This document shows, piece after piece, positions 24,833-25,343 of a stretch of DNA of 25,343 bases. Where the stretch lies: assembly GCA_900539655.1 (NCBI GenBank), contig UQCR01000099.1, positions 1-25,343 on the forward strand, written 5' to 3'. The notes below the pieces were generated by a model. It did not search any database. It saw only the letters and a program-made list of their open reading frames with translations, and was not told the DNA's origin. The first letter of the stretch is position 1, and the number at the start of each line of letters is the position of its first letter. This stretch comes from an uncultured Robinsoniella sp. GTDB lineage: Bacteria; Bacillota; Clostridia; Lachnospirales; Lachnospiraceae. Both the position numbers and the translations under genes were made by a program.

Positions 24833-24923
24833 GCAGTATACAAAGATTTTTGCGATTTTTCGGCAAATATTTATTGCCTTAGTAAGGATCTGAATAGTAT
24901 TAAAACTTATATTCAGGGAAATC
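24833..24923. other. 3' flank of the giant gene with two weak stem-loops
   Basis: GGCAA/TTGCC near 24862-24878 and a 7-bp stem CTGAATA/TATTCAG (24890-24896 with 24910-24916) follow the stop codon. Neither has a proper T tract, so I see no confident terminator for the 10.6-kb gene. Confidence 0.4.
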
Positions 24924-25088
24924 AGAGCGTGTTAAAAATGTATTCTGACAGATGTATGCCATACTCATAATTTAGTGGAAAATGTTCCGTGAATACGAAG
25001 CGCAGAAGACTGCGCTGACGTATCCCGGGGCAAGTTCTACTAGATAGGAGGCGTGCAGATGTGGGAATTGCAATTTTGAACACGCTCT
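24924..25088. mobile_element. MITE-like element (copy 2)
   Basis: This 165-bp element is bounded by AGAGCGTGTT (24924-24933) and its exact inverse AACACGCTCT (25079-25088). The match extends inward to 15 of 16 positions, and more loosely for about 40 bp (CAGATGTATGCC at the left against the inverse of GGCGTGCAGATG at the right). Inside is a strong hairpin (24993-25023: ATACG, A, AGCGCAG, loop AAGA, CTGCGCT, GA, CGTAT) followed by CCCGGGGCAA. The right end shares CGTGCAGAT and ACACGCT with copy 1. There is no coding capacity and no clear target duplication. Confidence 0.65.
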
Positions 25089-25166
25089 AATACTATAGGG
25101 GACGTTTTATAAGGGGATATTAAAGGACTTAAATTGGGGTTTAGCTGAGTAAGGACGCTTTGTGGA

Positions 25167-25343
25167 TCATAGGTAGTGTACGGAAAGAGAAGGGGGCGAG
25201 CCAGGACATTGATTTGGAAGGCTTACCGCAGAACTGGTATTTTCTAACCTTCCCAGAGCACTTTTTGGCGGCACGCGGGCATTCGCTCCGAAATCCTGAT
25301 GCATTTCGCAGCTCAGTGCCCGCTTACAATCCGATGTGAGACA
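25167..25343 (-). other. Open frame at the right edge, uncertain
   Basis: On the minus strand a frame is open from the window edge to TGA at 25169-25167 (58 codons), with an internal ATG at 25304. The translation is rich in Ser, Pro and Ala and matches no family I recognise. It overlaps a large palindrome (25275-25323), so it is more likely part of a dispersed repeat or structured element than a gene. No ribosome-binding site can be judged because the start may lie outside. Confidence 0.25.
25275..25323. repeat. Nested palindrome near the right edge
   Basis: GCGGGCA (25275-25281) pairs with TGCCCGC (25317-25323), and inside it CGAAAT (25289-25294) pairs with ATTTCG (25303-25308), giving a two-tier stem with an internal loop of 7-8 bases on each side. 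It is GC-richer than its surroundings, as dispersed palindromic repeats often are. Confidence 0.6.

Noticed and set aside
24924..25088. Stand-alone structured non-coding RNA or riboswitch
   Set aside because: The long closing inverted repeat first suggested this, but the same ends recur in inverted orientation at 962-1209, which fits a mobile element better. I also found no c-di-GMP-I, tmRNA or other riboswitch core I could recognise.
25098..25139. G-quadruplex from repeated GGGG runs
   Set aside because: The runs are separated by 11-19 bases with only three full runs, so the loops are too long for a convincing quadruplex.

Overview
The window looks like a chromosomal segment from a spore-forming, low-to-moderate GC Clostridia bacterium, most likely Lachnospiraceae-like. 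The reasons are a CotJA spore-coat gene, a strong AGGAGG-type ribosome-binding-site repertoire, a FeoA/FeoB pair, and a monoderm-style type IV pilus (T4P) set with no outer-membrane secretin (PilQ) or PilP. The family assignment is inference; there is no rRNA or marker gene here to fix it.

Layout. (1) 1-476, minus strand: a cysteine-rich repeat protein running off the left edge, translationally coupled to cotJA, with a sigma-K-like promoter at 512-538. (2) 643-858: a small DUF3006 protein. (3) 962-1209: a MITE-like element with imperfect terminal inverted repeats, ending 21 bp before an FtsW/RodA/SpoVE-family gene. (4) 1231-4691: a SEDS glycosyltransferase gene followed directly by feoA and feoB, closed by a clear intrinsic terminator at 4705-4739. 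(5) 5047-9943: a tightly packed pilus operon with three minor-pilin-like proteins, PilC, a PilM-PilN fusion and PilO. (6) 9929-10681, minus strand: the prepilin peptidase PilD, convergent with and overlapping pilO. (7) 10748-13525: the assembly ATPase PilB and the retraction ATPase PilT. (8) 13616-14062: the probable major pilin, apparently its own transcription unit. (9) 14231-24832: one intact 3,533-residue reading frame that begins with a class III prepilin signal and carries about fifty GLUG-like beta-helix repeats and then about seven Fn3/Ig-like modules. (10) 24833-25343: no convincing complete gene; a second MITE-like copy at 24924-25088 and a palindromic segment at 25275-25323.

How the genes fit together. 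PilD should cleave and methylate the prepilins. PilB, with PilC and the PilMN/PilO platform, would polymerise the major pilin, and PilT would retract it. A GspK/PilX-like protein without the usual Glu+5 and two further minor pilins could prime a tip. The giant prepilin is the most unusual object: it keeps the pilin N-terminus needed to enter the fibre, but its exposed part is roughly twenty times larger than a normal pilin head. I read it as a pilus-borne, probably tip-located, adhesin of about 370-380 kDa. That role is inference; the signal peptide, repeats and gene context are seen directly.

No tRNA, rRNA, CRISPR array, transposase or recognisable riboswitch was found.
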